Source: Amycolatopsis rifamycinica (lineage in GTDB: Bacteria > Actinomycetota > Actinomycetes > Mycobacteriales > Pseudonocardiaceae). From it: a stretch of DNA of 64,000 nucleotides. Where the stretch lies: positions 1 through 64,000 of the forward strand of contig NZ_JMQI01000055.1 of the NCBI RefSeq assembly GCF_000695625.1. The letters are read 5' to 3'. Below are positions 39,299 to 48,125 of this stretch, one piece after another. A program made the translations under genes and the position numbers. The notes beneath the pieces are model-generated. The model made no database searches. It was not told where the DNA came from and saw nothing but the letters and a program-made list of their open reading frames with translations. Every line of letters begins with the position of its first letter. Within the stretch, counting starts at the first letter, position 1.

Positions 39299-41143
39299 AT
39301 GCGCAGGTTCGCCGTCAGCAGGCGGCTCGTCGTGGCCGCCGCGGCCGTGGTGGCCGCCGGCCTCGTCCCGGCCCCGGCCACCGGCGCGGTCGTGCCGGCC
39401 GCGCCGCTCAGCGGCACGCCGCAGATCGACAAGCTGAACCGCGGGGTGGTGAGCGTCCACACCGCACAGGGCAACCGGGTCAGCTGGCGGCTGCTCGCCG
39501 GTGACCCGGCCGGCGTCGCGTTCACCGTCTACCGCGACGGCACCAGGGTGACCGCGACCCCGGTGAGCGGGCCGACGAGCTTCCTGGACGCGGGCGCCCC
39601 CGCGGGTGCCCGCTACACCGTGCGCGCGGTGGCCGGCGGGTCGGAGGTGATGTCCGCCTTCGCCGCGGAGGATTCGCTGACCCTGGACAGCGGTGTCGCC
39701 GCGAGCACCCGGGACATCCCGATCCAGCCGCCCGCCGGCGGCACGACGCCCTCCGGGGAGGCCTACACCTACACGGCCAACGACGCCAGTGCCGGTGACC
39801 TGGACGGCGACGGCCAGTACGAGATCGTGCTGAAGTGGGATCCGACCAACGCCAAGGACAACTCGCAGTCCGGATACACCGGCAACGTCTACATCGACGC
39901 CTACCGGCTCGACGGCACGCGCCTGTGGCGGATCGACCTCGGGCGCAACATCCGCGCCGGCGCCCACTACACGCAGTTCCAGGTCTTCGACTACGACGGC
40001 GACGGCAGGGCCGAGGTCGCCATGAAGACCGCGGACGGCACGCGGTCGGGTACCGGCCAGGTCATCGGCAGCGCGAGCGCCGACTACCGCAACTCCAGCG
40101 GGTACGTCCTGTCCGGCCCGGAGTTCCTGACGGTGTTCAACGGGCAGACCGGCGCCGCGATGTCCACGGTGAACTACGACCCGCCGCGCGGCACGGTGTC
40201 CTCGTGGGGTGACAGCTACGGCAACCGGGTGGACCGGTTCCTCGCCGGCACGGCCTACCTGGACGGGTCCCGCCCGAGCCTGATCATGAGCCGCGGCTAC
40301 TACACCCGCACGGTGATCGCGGCCTGGGACTTCCGGAACGGCGCGCTGACCAAGCGGTGGACGTTCGACTCGAACTCGGCCGGCTCGCAGTACGCCGGCC
40401 AGGGCAACCACCAGCTGGCCATCGCCGACGCCGACGGCGACGGCCGGGACGAGATCGTCTTCGGGGCCATGGCCGTCGACGACAACGGCAGTCCGCTGTG
40501 GAACACCCGCAACGGCCACGGCGACGCCATGCACGTCGGCGACCTCATCCCCACGCGGCCCGGCCTCGAAGAGTTCAAAGTGGACGAGGACAAGTCCAAG
40601 CCGGCCGCCTGGATGGCCGACGCGCGGACCGGCCAGATCATCTGGCAGAACGCCTCCTGCAACTGCGACAACGGACGCGGGGTCTCGGACGACATCTACG
40701 CCGGCAGCCCCGGGGCCGAATCGTGGTCGTCCGCGGTGTCCGGGCTGCTGAACACCAGCGGCCAGAACATCGGGCGCAAGCCGTCGTCGGCCAACTTCGT
40801 CATCTACTGGGACGGTGACGCCCAGCGCGAGCTGCTGGACGGCACCCACATCGACAAGTACGGCACCAGCGGCGACACCCGGCTGCTGACCGCGTCGGAC
40901 GTGCACTCGAACAACGGAACCAAGAGCACCCCGTCGCTGCAGGCCGACCTGTTCGGCGACTGGCGCGAGGAGGTCGTCTGGCCGACCTCGGACAACCGGG
41001 CGCTGCGGATCTACTCGACCACGGACGCGACGAGCATCTCGCACGTGTCGCTGATGCAGGACCGGCAGTACCGGACGGCCGTCGCGTGGCAGAACACGGC
41101 GTACAACCAGCCGCCGCACCCGAGCTTCGCCCTGGCGAGGTGA
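39299..41143 (+). CDS. Secreted rhamnogalacturonan lyase, PL11 type
   Basis: 614 residues. Signal peptide (SRRLVVAAAAVVAAGLVPAPATGA), then an N-terminal beta domain (IDKLNRGVVSVHTAQGNRVSWRLLAGDPAGVAFTVYRDG) and the eight-bladed propeller of PL11. Calcium-binding DxDxDG loops: GDLDGDGQYEIVLKWDPTNAKDNSQSGYTGN, FDYDGDGRAEVAMKTADGT, IADADGDGRDEIVFGAMAVDD. The C-terminus is FGDWREEVVWPTSDNRALRIYSTT. Cleaves the RG-I backbone by beta-elimination. AGATCGGAG ribosome site. Its stop overlaps the GTG of the GH2 gene, so the two are coupled. Confidence 0.94.
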   Translation: MRRFAVSRRLVVAAAAVVAAGLVPAPATGAVVPAAPLSGTPQIDKLNRGVVSVHTAQGNRVSWRLLAGDPAGVAFTVYRDGTRVTATPVSGPTSFLDAGAPAGARYTVRAVAGGSEVMSAFAAEDSLTLDSGVAASTRDIPIQPPAGGTTPSGEAYTYTANDASAGDLDGDGQYEIVLKWDPTNAKDNSQSGYTGNVYIDAYRLDGTRLWRIDLGRNIRAGAHYTQFQVFDYDGDGRAEVAMKTADGTRSGTGQVIGSASADYRNSSGYVLSGPEFLTVFNGQTGAAMSTVNYDPPRGTVSSWGDSYGNRVDRFLAGTAYLDGSRPSLIMSRGYYTRTVIAAWDFRNGALTKRWTFDSNSAGSQYAGQGNHQLAIADADGDGRDEIVFGAMAVDDNGSPLWNTRNGHGDAMHVGDLIPTRPGLEEFKVDEDKSKPAAWMADARTGQIIWQNASCNCDNGRGVSDDIYAGSPGAESWSSAVSGLLNTSGQNIGRKPSSANFVIYWDGDAQRELLDGTHIDKYGTSGDTRLLTASDVHSNNGTKSTPSLQADLFGDWREEVVWPTSDNRALRIYSTTDATSISHVSLMQDRQYRTAVAWQNTAYNQPPHPSFALAR

Positions 41144-43326
41144 CGGCGTTGTCCGCCCCCCGGAAGGTCCTTGCCGGTGTACTGGCGCTCGTGCTGGTTC
41201 CGCTGACCGTGGTGTCCGGCACGGCGGTCGCGGCCGATCGGCACCGCACGGTCACGGACTTCGACGCCGGCTGGCTGTTCCACTACGGTGACGCCGGTGG
41301 TGCCGGTGGTGCCTCCTACGACGACGGCGGCTGGCGCAAGCTCAGCGTGCCGCACGACTGGAGCATCGAGGGCCGGAACCCGCCGGCCGTCCCGTTCTCG
41401 CAGTCGGCACCGAGCACCGGCCGCGGCGGCTACCTGCCCTCCGGCATCGGCTGGTACCGCAAGCACTTCTCGCTGGCCGGGGTGCCCGCCGGCCGCAAGG
41501 TGTCCCTCGAGTTCGACGGCGTGATGGCCAACGCGAGCGTGTACGTCAACGGCACGCTCATCGGCACCCACCCGTACGGGTACACCGGCTTCCGCTACGA
41601 CATCACCGCGGCGGCGAAACTCGGCGGCGACAACGTGGTCGCCGTCAAGACCGACACGACGGCACAGCCGGCGTCGCGCTACTACACCGGCGCCGGGATC
41701 TACCGTGACGTCCGGCTGATCGCCACCGACCCGGTGCACATCGGGCAGTGGGCCACCCGCGTCACCACGCCGGGCAACAACACGGTGCACGCCGAAACCA
41801 CGGTGGTCAACGAGAGTGGCGCGGCGGCGAGCGTCAGCGTCCAGGGTGTGCTCACCGATCCGGGCGGGGCCGCGCTGCCCGCGGTCACCACGGCGGCCAA
41901 GACCGTCGCCGCCGGGGCGTCGGCCACCTTCGCCTACGACGTGCCGGTGAGCAACCCGAGGCTGTGGGACCTGGCGAGCCCGAACCTGTACTCGCTGGCC
42001 ACCACCGTCCTCGCCGGCGGGACGGCGGTGGACGACGACGTCACGTCCGTGGGCATCCGCACCCTGGCGTTCAACGCCGCGAGCGGGATGAGCCTCAACG
42101 GCAAGAACGTCAAGTTCCAGGGGGTCGCGCTGCACCAGGACCTCCACGGGCTCGGGACGGCCGCGCCGCAGCGGGCCGTGCAGCGGCGGCTCGCGCAGCT
42201 GAAGGCGCTCGGGGTGAACGCCATCCGCACCGCGCACGACCCGCCGAGCCCGGCGTTCCTCGAGCTCACCGACCGGATGGGGTTCCTGGTCCTCGACGAG
42301 TTCTTCGACGTCTGGACCCAGCACAAGTACTCCGACGTCGGCGACTACGCGACCCACTTCACCCGGACGGCGGCCGCGCCGACCGGTACCCCGGCGGTGC
42401 CCGGCGCGAGTGGTTCGGTGCCGTGGTACCAGGTGGACGCCACCAGCGTCGTCCTGCGCGACCGCAACCACCCCAGCGTGGCGATGTGGAGCACCGGCAA
42501 CGAGATCCGCGACCCGATCGCGACCCGGACCCCCCTGCTGACCAGGATGGCCGCCATCGCGCACAGCCTCGACCCGGGCCGTCCGGTCACCCAGGCGCTG
42601 TTCCGGCCGAGCGACAGCGGCGACGTCACCGGGGCCACCCGGACGATCGTGGACGTCTTCGGCGGCAACTACCGGCCCGACGAGGTCATCCGGGCCGCGA
42701 AGACGTCCCCGGCGCGGCCCGGGCTGTTCACCGAGATGGGCACCGACACCTCGGCGTGGCAGACGGTGCGGGACAACCCCGTGGTCACCGGCCTGTTCCT
42801 CTGGACAGGCGCGGCGTACCTGGGGGAGGCCGACGGGCTGTGGCCCCGCGTCGAGCCGGACTTCGGGTTGCTGGACGGCGTCGGCACGGTCCGGCCGATC
42901 GGCTACTCGTGGCAGCGGACGTGGGGTGCGCCGACGACGTCGCCGCCGGCGACCGGCACCACGGCGACCCGCGTGCTGCTGTCGCCCGACCACAGCGCCG
43001 TCTCCACGGACGTCGACGACGTCGCGTACGTCAAGGCGACCGTGGCCGACTCCGCCGGCCGCGTGGTGACCGGCTCCTCGGCCCCGATCACGTTCGGCAT
43101 CAGCGGGCCGGGCGAACTGGTGGCGGTCGACAGCGGGAGCCCGGTGCAGGAAAGCTTCCGCGGCTCGGTGCGGAAGGCCTACCAGGGCATCGCGTACGGC
43201 CTGGTGCGGGCGACGGGCCCGGGCACGGTCACGGTGACCGCGAGCTCGGCCGGGCTGACGCTCGGCACGACCACGCTGACCGGCACCACGGCGTCGTTCG
43301 TGCCGTGCTCCGGCAGCTGCGACTGA
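41140..43326 (+). CDS. Secreted GH2 beta-galactosidase-like enzyme
   Basis: 728 residues. Signal peptide (KVLAGVLALVLVPLTVVSGTAVA), sugar-binding domain (FDAGWLFHYGDAGGA, LSVPHDWSIEGRNPPAVPF, GYLPSGIGWYRKHFSL), immunoglobulin-like domain (about 200-305) and TIM barrel with NAIRTAHDPPSPAFLELTDRMGFLVLDEFFDVW, acid/base Glu455 in MWSTGNEIRD and probable nucleophile Glu532 in LFTEMG. A C-terminal big-domain follows. Resembles GH2 exo-galactosidases that act on side chains; a debranching role after GH53 is inferred. Start GTG overlaps the PL11 stop (GTGA). Confidence 0.88.
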   Translation: MTALSAPRKVLAGVLALVLVPLTVVSGTAVAADRHRTVTDFDAGWLFHYGDAGGAGGASYDDGGWRKLSVPHDWSIEGRNPPAVPFSQSAPSTGRGGYLPSGIGWYRKHFSLAGVPAGRKVSLEFDGVMANASVYVNGTLIGTHPYGYTGFRYDITAAAKLGGDNVVAVKTDTTAQPASRYYTGAGIYRDVRLIATDPVHIGQWATRVTTPGNNTVHAETTVVNESGAAASVSVQGVLTDPGGAALPAVTTAAKTVAAGASATFAYDVPVSNPRLWDLASPNLYSLATTVLAGGTAVDDDVTSVGIRTLAFNAASGMSLNGKNVKFQGVALHQDLHGLGTAAPQRAVQRRLAQLKALGVNAIRTAHDPPSPAFLELTDRMGFLVLDEFFDVWTQHKYSDVGDYATHFTRTAAAPTGTPAVPGASGSVPWYQVDATSVVLRDRNHPSVAMWSTGNEIRDPIATRTPLLTRMAAIAHSLDPGRPVTQALFRPSDSGDVTGATRTIVDVFGGNYRPDEVIRAAKTSPARPGLFTEMGTDTSAWQTVRDNPVVTGLFLWTGAAYLGEADGLWPRVEPDFGLLDGVGTVRPIGYSWQRTWGAPTTSPPATGTTATRVLLSPDHSAVSTDVDDVAYVKATVADSAGRVVTGSSAPITFGISGPGELVAVDSGSPVQESFRGSVRKAYQGIAYGLVRATGPGTVTVTASSAGLTLGTTTLTGTTASFVPCSGSCD

Positions 43327-43337
43327 AGGGAAGATCC

Positions 43338-44651
43338 GTGCGCAGGTACCGGCTGAGCATCCTCACGCTCGCGGTGGTCCTGGCCGGCGGCGGGGTGGCC
43401 GCCGCCGGCCCCGCGGCCGCCGCCACCTACTACGTCGCGCCGTCGGGCAGTGACAGCGCCGCCGGGACGCAGGCGGCACCCTGGGCGTCGATCGCGCACG
43501 CCCAGGCCGTCGCGCAGGCGGGCGACACGGTGTACCTCCGCGGTGGCACCTACACCTATTCCCGCGCGAACAAGGCCTGCGCGAGCCAAACCGACCGGGT
43601 GGACGCCATCACGCTGAACAAGAGCGGCAGTTCCGGCAACCCGATCCGCTACTGGGCCTATCCCGGGGAAACGCCCGTCTTCGACTTCTCGCGGGTCAGC
43701 GACAACTGCCGGATCAAGGGCTTCGACGTCACCGGCGATTTCCTCCACCTGAAGGGGCTGGAAGTCAAGGGTGTGCCCCAGAACAACAACCTGAACCACG
43801 AGTCCTGGGGCATCTGGATCTCCGGGAGCGACAACACCTTCGAAGCGCTCAACCTGCACCACAACATGGGTCCCGGATTGTTCGTCCAGGACGGCGGCGG
43901 CAACGTCGTCCTCAATTCCGATTCCCACGACAACTACGACCCCCGGACGTCGAACGGGGCCGGGGAAAGCGCCGACGGGTTCGGGGCGCACGTTTCCGCC
44001 AACCGCCCGGGCAACGTGTTCCGCGGCTGCCGCGCGTGGTGGAACTCCGACGACGGGTTCGACCTGATCAACGCCTTTTCGTCGGTGACGATCGAGAACT
44101 CGTGGGCGTGGCGCAACGGCTACCTGCCGCAGACGACCACGCCGTCCGGCAACGGCAACGGCTTCAAGATGGGCGGCTACGGCGGGAAGTACGTCAGCAA
44201 CGGCGTCAAGCACTACGTCCGGAACTCGGTGGCGTTCAACAACAAGGCGGCGGGGTTCTACGCCAACCACCACACGCTGGCCAACGACTACTTCAACAAC
44301 ACCGGCTACGCCAACAACCCCGACTACAACATGCTGGGCATCACGCCCAGCGGCGGGGCCACCGGGCTGGGCAACCTGCGCAACAACATCGCCTACAAAG
44401 GAACCCTGACGTCGAACATGTCGGGCACGAGCGCCTCGTACAACTCGTGGAACCTGGGCGTAACACTGTCGGACGCGCAGTTCCAGAGCGTGTCGACGGC
44501 CGGCTGGGACGCGCGGCGCCAAGCCGACGGGAGCCTGCCGGTGCTGCCGAACCTGCGGCCGGCGCCGGGGGGTTCGCTGATCGACAAGGGCACCAACGTC
44601 GGCCTGCCGTACCGCGGGGCGGCGCCGGACCTCGGCGCCTTCGAGTACTGA
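43338..44651 (+). CDS. Secreted right-handed beta-helix pectate lyase (PL9-like)
   Basis: 437 residues. Signal peptide (RLSILTLAVVLAGGGVAAAGPAAA), then TYYVAPSGSDSAAGTQAAPWASIAHAQAVAQAGDTVYLRGGTYTY, the capping region of PL9 enzymes. Parallel-helix coils include LHLKGLEVKGVPQNNN, FEALNLHHNMGPGLFVQDGGGN, SADGFGAHVSANRPGNVFRGCRAWWNSDDGFDLINAFSSVTIENSWAWRNG and GNGFKMGGYGG, the last with the catalytic Lys position of PL9. Predicted to cut homogalacturonan or RG-I. GTG start with GAAGGG; 11 nt after the GH2 stop, so co-transcribed. Confidence 0.88.
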   Translation: MRRYRLSILTLAVVLAGGGVAAAGPAAAATYYVAPSGSDSAAGTQAAPWASIAHAQAVAQAGDTVYLRGGTYTYSRANKACASQTDRVDAITLNKSGSSGNPIRYWAYPGETPVFDFSRVSDNCRIKGFDVTGDFLHLKGLEVKGVPQNNNLNHESWGIWISGSDNTFEALNLHHNMGPGLFVQDGGGNVVLNSDSHDNYDPRTSNGAGESADGFGAHVSANRPGNVFRGCRAWWNSDDGFDLINAFSSVTIENSWAWRNGYLPQTTTPSGNGNGFKMGGYGGKYVSNGVKHYVRNSVAFNNKAAGFYANHHTLANDYFNNTGYANNPDYNMLGITPSGGATGLGNLRNNIAYKGTLTSNMSGTSASYNSWNLGVTLSDAQFQSVSTAGWDARRQADGSLPVLPNLRPAPGGSLIDKGTNVGLPYRGAAPDLGAFEY

Positions 44652-44723
44652 ACAGCCGAATGCGGCCGGACGAGATCAACTAGGGTGGTGGTGCCTGGGG
44701 GACGGCGAGGACGAGGAGCGATC

Positions 44724-45119
44724 GTGCCCACATTGACCGAATTGCCCCGGTGGACGATTCGGACCTCCGGTGACCAGGCCACCTTCACCTACGTTCCCGC
44801 GGGCGGCGACCCCGTGGCGCCCCCGGTGCGGGGCGGGCGCGGGCTGGCCCTGCGGGAGGCGGACCTCCCCGGCTTCGCCAAGGCGCTCGGCGAGGTGATG
44901 AAGCTGCCGACCTACTGGACGGCACGGGCCCGGGCGGGCCGCCTGAGCCTCGACGGCGACCCGGCCTGGTCGGAACCCCGGCTCGACCCGGCGGACGGCT
45001 TCGTCCACGTCGCCGGGCCGTGCGACCCGCCGGAGGCGGGCGGCTCCTTCACCGTGGCCTTGGCCGACGTCCGCGCCCTGCGCGTCCGGATCGCCGCCTA
45101 CCTGCACCGGCGGGGGTAG
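44724..45119 (+). CDS. Small protein of unknown function
   Basis: 131 residues, not recognised. MPTLTELPRWTIRTSGDQATFTYVPAGGDP, then LALREADLPGFAKALGEVMKLPTYWTARARAGRLSLDGDPAWSEPRLDPADGFVHVAGPCDPPEAGGSFTVALADVRALRVRIAAYLHRRG: a mixed alpha/beta, cytoplasmic-looking protein. GTG start with GAGGAG 5 nt upstream. No obvious partner. Confidence 0.72.
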   Translation: MPTLTELPRWTIRTSGDQATFTYVPAGGDPVAPPVRGGRGLALREADLPGFAKALGEVMKLPTYWTARARAGRLSLDGDPAWSEPRLDPADGFVHVAGPCDPPEAGGSFTVALADVRALRVRIAAYLHRRG

Positions 45120-45188
45120 CCCGCGGGTTGGCTGCCCGCCGGGGTGGGTAAGCGGGGGCACGACGCAGCCGGCAGCACGGAGACGACG

Positions 45189-45575
45189 ATGGCCATCAGG
45201 CTGGGCAGCACGGTGATCAACTGCACCGGCCTGGACACGATGACCCGCTTCTGGGGCGCGGCGCTCGGCCTGGAGCCGGCGTCCGGGACCGACGGCTTCC
45301 GCCTGTTGCGCGGCTCACACGTCAACCTCTCGCTGCAGCGCTCCTCGGCGCCGGTGTCGGCGCGGGACCAGATGCACCTGGACCTCTACACCGACGACCA
45401 GCAGCACGAGGTCGAACGGCTCCTCGGTCTGGGCGCCCGCTTCGTGCGCCACGTCGAGGACGACCCGGTCGACGACTGGGTGGTGCTGGCCGATCCGGAG
45501 GGCAACTTGTTCTGCGTGTGCGCGAAGCCGGCGGACGAGGTTCGTGACGCCCGGGCCAGGGCGACGGAGCCGTGA
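45189..45575 (+). CDS. Glyoxalase/VOC family protein
   Basis: 128 residues. Paired beta-alpha-beta-beta-beta units: GSTVINCTGLDTMTRFWGAALGLEP and MHLDLYTDDQQHEVERLLGLGARFVRHVEDDPVDDWVVLADPEGNLFCVC. The HLDL His and the EGNLFCV Glu are metal-ligand positions of many members. Enzyme activity or ligand binding cannot be told apart from sequence. Confidence 0.85.
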   Translation: MAIRLGSTVINCTGLDTMTRFWGAALGLEPASGTDGFRLLRGSHVNLSLQRSSAPVSARDQMHLDLYTDDQQHEVERLLGLGARFVRHVEDDPVDDWVVLADPEGNLFCVCAKPADEVRDARARATEP

Positions 45576-45606
45576 GCCGGTCCGGCGGCGTAGCCTCGCC
45601 CTGTGG

Positions 45607-46098
45607 ATGCCCGCCGAACGACCCAGCGAACCCGCTGCGACGGTCCGTGACCATGCGTGCCGGGGTGACCGGCGGCAGGACGGATTCGTGGCCCACGCGG
45701 GCGAGTTCCGGCCCGAGGGCCGGGTGCGCGACGTCGCCTCAGGGCACGAGGCGACGATGACCGCGCGGCCGCGGGCGGACGAACGCCGCGCCGAGGGTCC
45801 GGAGCCCGGGGCGGTCCGCGTCGCCTCGGTGGACGCCTTCGCCCGCCACGAGCAGCTGGCCGGCCACTCGGACCGGGAGTCCCGCCGGCTCTGGCCGCCG
45901 GCCCTGGAGCGCGCCGGCCCGCGGCCCGAGGGCACGATCACCCTCGACGCCGCCGGCCCGGACTTCGCCGAACGCCGCGGCCTGGGCGCGCTCGCCGGCT
46001 CCGCCGAGCGGCACGCGACCACGCTGAAACCGACCACGCCCGCCCGGCTCGTGGCGCTGCCGGACCTCCCCGGCGTGCGCGTGGAGCGTGCGGCATGA
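45607..46098 (+). CDS. Shrunken MEDS/STAS-like protein, possibly decaying
   Basis: 163 residues from the ATG at 45607. DHACRGDRRQDGFVAHAGEFRPEGRV resembles the first stretch of MEDS domains (DHxCW...FxxxAxxFLxxG). VRVASVDAFARHEQLAGHSDRESR resembles the later MEDS helix. GTITLDAAGPDFAERRGLGALAGSAERHATTLKPTTPARLVALPDLPGVRVE resembles a STAS domain. Key motif residues are missing and the middle is short, so the gene looks eroded while the frame stays open. ATGA overlap couples it to the RsbA-like gene, its usual neighbour. Confidence 0.5.
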   Translation: MPAERPSEPAATVRDHACRGDRRQDGFVAHAGEFRPEGRVRDVASGHEATMTARPRADERRAEGPEPGAVRVASVDAFARHEQLAGHSDRESRRLWPPALERAGPRPEGTITLDAAGPDFAERRGLGALAGSAERHATTLKPTTPARLVALPDLPGVRVERAA

Positions 46099-47018
46099 GC
46101 AACCACCACGCCACCGTCCGCTACCGCGATGACGACGAGCTGCTCGCCGTGGCCGTGCCGTTCCTCGAGGGCGGCCTCGCCGCCGGTCAGCCGACGCTGG
46201 TGTCGCTGGAGCCGGACCGCGCCGAACTGCTGCGCGGCGCCCTGCCGCGCTCCGCCCGGGTGGAGTACCTGTCCACCGGCGACCTCTACGCGCGCCCCGC
46301 CGCCGCGATCAAGTCCTACCGCGAGCTGATGGCCGGCCTCGTCGACGGCGGCGCGACCGGGATCCACGTCTTCGGCGAGATCCCGCGGGCCGCGATCGAC
46401 ACGTCCTGGCACTGGTGGGCCCGCTACGAGGCGACGGTCAACCACGCCTACGACGAGTTCCCGCTGCGCAGCATCTGCGCGTACGACACCCGCACGACGC
46501 CACGGCACGTACTCGACGACGTCGCCCGCACGCACCCCTTCGTCGCCACTCCCGGCGGCGCGCACCACCCGAACACCGGCTACGTGGAGCCGCGGTCCTT
46601 CCTGACCGGCTCGCGGCCGATGACGCCGTTCCCGATCGAAGGCACCGAGCCGCGGGCGGAACTGCTCGATCCGCGGCCGGCGGACGCGCGCCGGGCCGTG
46701 CTGGCGACCGCGCCGGGGGATCTGCCTCCGGCCGAGGTCGACGACCTGGTCCTGGCCGTGAGCGAGGTCGTGGACAACGCCGTGCGCCACGGCCTGCCGC
46801 CGGTCCGGGTGCGGATCTGGGCGGATACCGGGCAGCTGGTGGTCTCGGTGCACGACGCCGGCGAGGGACCCACGGACCCGTTCGCCGGATTGCTGCCGGC
46901 GGAGCGGAGCATCGGCGGCCGGGGGCTCTGGATCGCCCACCAGGTCTGCAGCGAGGTGGTGCTGCACCGCGGCGAAGCCGGCTTCACGGCCCGCCTCGCG
47001 GCCGGCCGGCCCTGGTAA
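46095..47018 (+). CDS. MEDS-ATPase anti-sigma regulator (RsbA-like)
   Basis: 307 residues. N-terminal MEDS domain (HHATVRYRDDDELLAVAVPFLEGGLAAGQPTLVSLEPDRAELLRGAL; FPLRSICAYDTRTTPRHVLDDVARTHPFV), then a GHKL ATPase of the anti-sigma serine-kinase type (LPPAEVDDLVLAVSEVVDNAVRHGLPPVRVRIWADTGQLVVSVHDAGEGPTDP; GGRGLWIAHQVCSEVVLHR) with N box VVDNAVRHG and G box GRGLW. Predicted to act in partner-switching control of a sigma factor. No sigma gene is in the window. Confidence 0.88.
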   Translation: MSNHHATVRYRDDDELLAVAVPFLEGGLAAGQPTLVSLEPDRAELLRGALPRSARVEYLSTGDLYARPAAAIKSYRELMAGLVDGGATGIHVFGEIPRAAIDTSWHWWARYEATVNHAYDEFPLRSICAYDTRTTPRHVLDDVARTHPFVATPGGAHHPNTGYVEPRSFLTGSRPMTPFPIEGTEPRAELLDPRPADARRAVLATAPGDLPPAEVDDLVLAVSEVVDNAVRHGLPPVRVRIWADTGQLVVSVHDAGEGPTDPFAGLLPAERSIGGRGLWIAHQVCSEVVLHRGEAGFTARLAAGRPW

Positions 47019-47022
47019 CGGC

Positions 47023-47964
47023 TCAAGCGCAGCGCGGCTGCCCCGGGCAGCTCCGCAGCAGAACGACCACCGGCGCGGCCGGGATCGTGCCGTCCGGCTG
47101 CGGCATCCCCTGCGGCCACGCGATCGACAGCGCCACCGCCGACGCGTTGTTGCCGTAGTTCCGCTCCAGCAGCGTCCGGTCGGCGTTCACCGTGTTCACC
47201 AGGTCGTACGTGCCGGCCGGGACGTGGGTGATGTCCAGCCACTGGAAGTCCACGGTGTACTTGTAGTCGTCGCCCGCCCCGACGGAGATGCCCTCGAGCA
47301 CCTCCAGCGCCGTGGGCTCGTGGTGGCGGCACATGTTGTCGCGCAGGTTCGCGGCGAGTTCCGCGTCGGCGCCGGTTGCGCCCGGGACGTGGGTCAGGCG
47401 GGCGGCGTCGTGCACCCGGAACCGGTCGCCGAGGCAGAAACCGTTCTTGCGGTCGGTGACCACCGTCTTGCCCTGCCGGGACACCAGCGCGAAGTGCTCG
47501 AAGTTCATCAGGTGCCAGTGCTGGTGGGCGAGGGCCGGTTCGTAGTAGGTGAACGCCCCGGTGGCCCGCTGCGCCGCCGCGTAGCCGGCCGGGATCGAGC
47601 CGTCGGTGCCGTCGCGCAGCGCCTGCCGGACGCTCATGGTGTCCTGCTTCGTGCTCTCGCGGCGGCCGTACAGCAGCAGCGGCCCGTCGCCGACGTTCTC
47701 CTCCGCGCTGGTGAACCGCAGCCGGACGGCCTTCGCCACCGACGGCGTCACGCACCGGCCGTTGGGGGCCGCCGCGTCGATCACCGGGCAGACGTCCCAG
47801 GCGGTGCACTGCGGGAGTTCGCCGGTACTGCCCCCGGGACACCCCGGCGGGGCCTGGCGGAGGTCGGGGAGCAGGAGGTCCGGTGCCGCGTCGGCCCGGG
47901 GAGCGGAGGCGGAAACGGAGGCCGCGAGCGCGACGAGCGCCAGTACCGCGAATTTTCTGAGCAA
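47023..47964 (-). CDS. Secreted lysyl-oxidase-like protein
   Basis: 313 residues. TTG at 47964 is chosen because GGACGG lies 7 nt upstream and a signal peptide follows at once (LRKFAVLALVALAASVSASAPRADA); an ATG at 48033 would add 23 residues. LAHQHWHLMNFEHFALV is the His-rich copper motif of the lysyl oxidase family, and DYKYTVDFQWLDITHVPAGTYDLVNTVNADRTLLERNYGNN is the C-terminal family motif. Oxidative deamination of amines or a structural role at the cell surface is possible; the cofactor-forming Tyr/Lys pair cannot be checked here. Confidence 0.83.
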   Translation of the reverse strand: MLRKFAVLALVALAASVSASAPRADAAPDLLLPDLRQAPPGCPGGSTGELPQCTAWDVCPVIDAAAPNGRCVTPSVAKAVRLRFTSAEENVGDGPLLLYGRRESTKQDTMSVRQALRDGTDGSIPAGYAAAQRATGAFTYYEPALAHQHWHLMNFEHFALVSRQGKTVVTDRKNGFCLGDRFRVHDAARLTHVPGATGADAELAANLRDNMCRHHEPTALEVLEGISVGAGDDYKYTVDFQWLDITHVPAGTYDLVNTVNADRTLLERNYGNNASAVALSIAWPQGMPQPDGTIPAAPVVVLLRSCPGQPRCA

Positions 47965-48125
47965 GGGCGGGCCGTCCTGTCCGGTATTCCGACCGGGCCA
48001 TTCTAGAGCGTCCGCAATTCCCCGGTGCGACACCGTGTCGTCACACGATCGACTGAGTCGCCCCCGATTCGGCGGTTCCGGTCAGTAACGTGCGGCGAAC
48101 TCATCGCCCGAAAGGACCGCACCGC

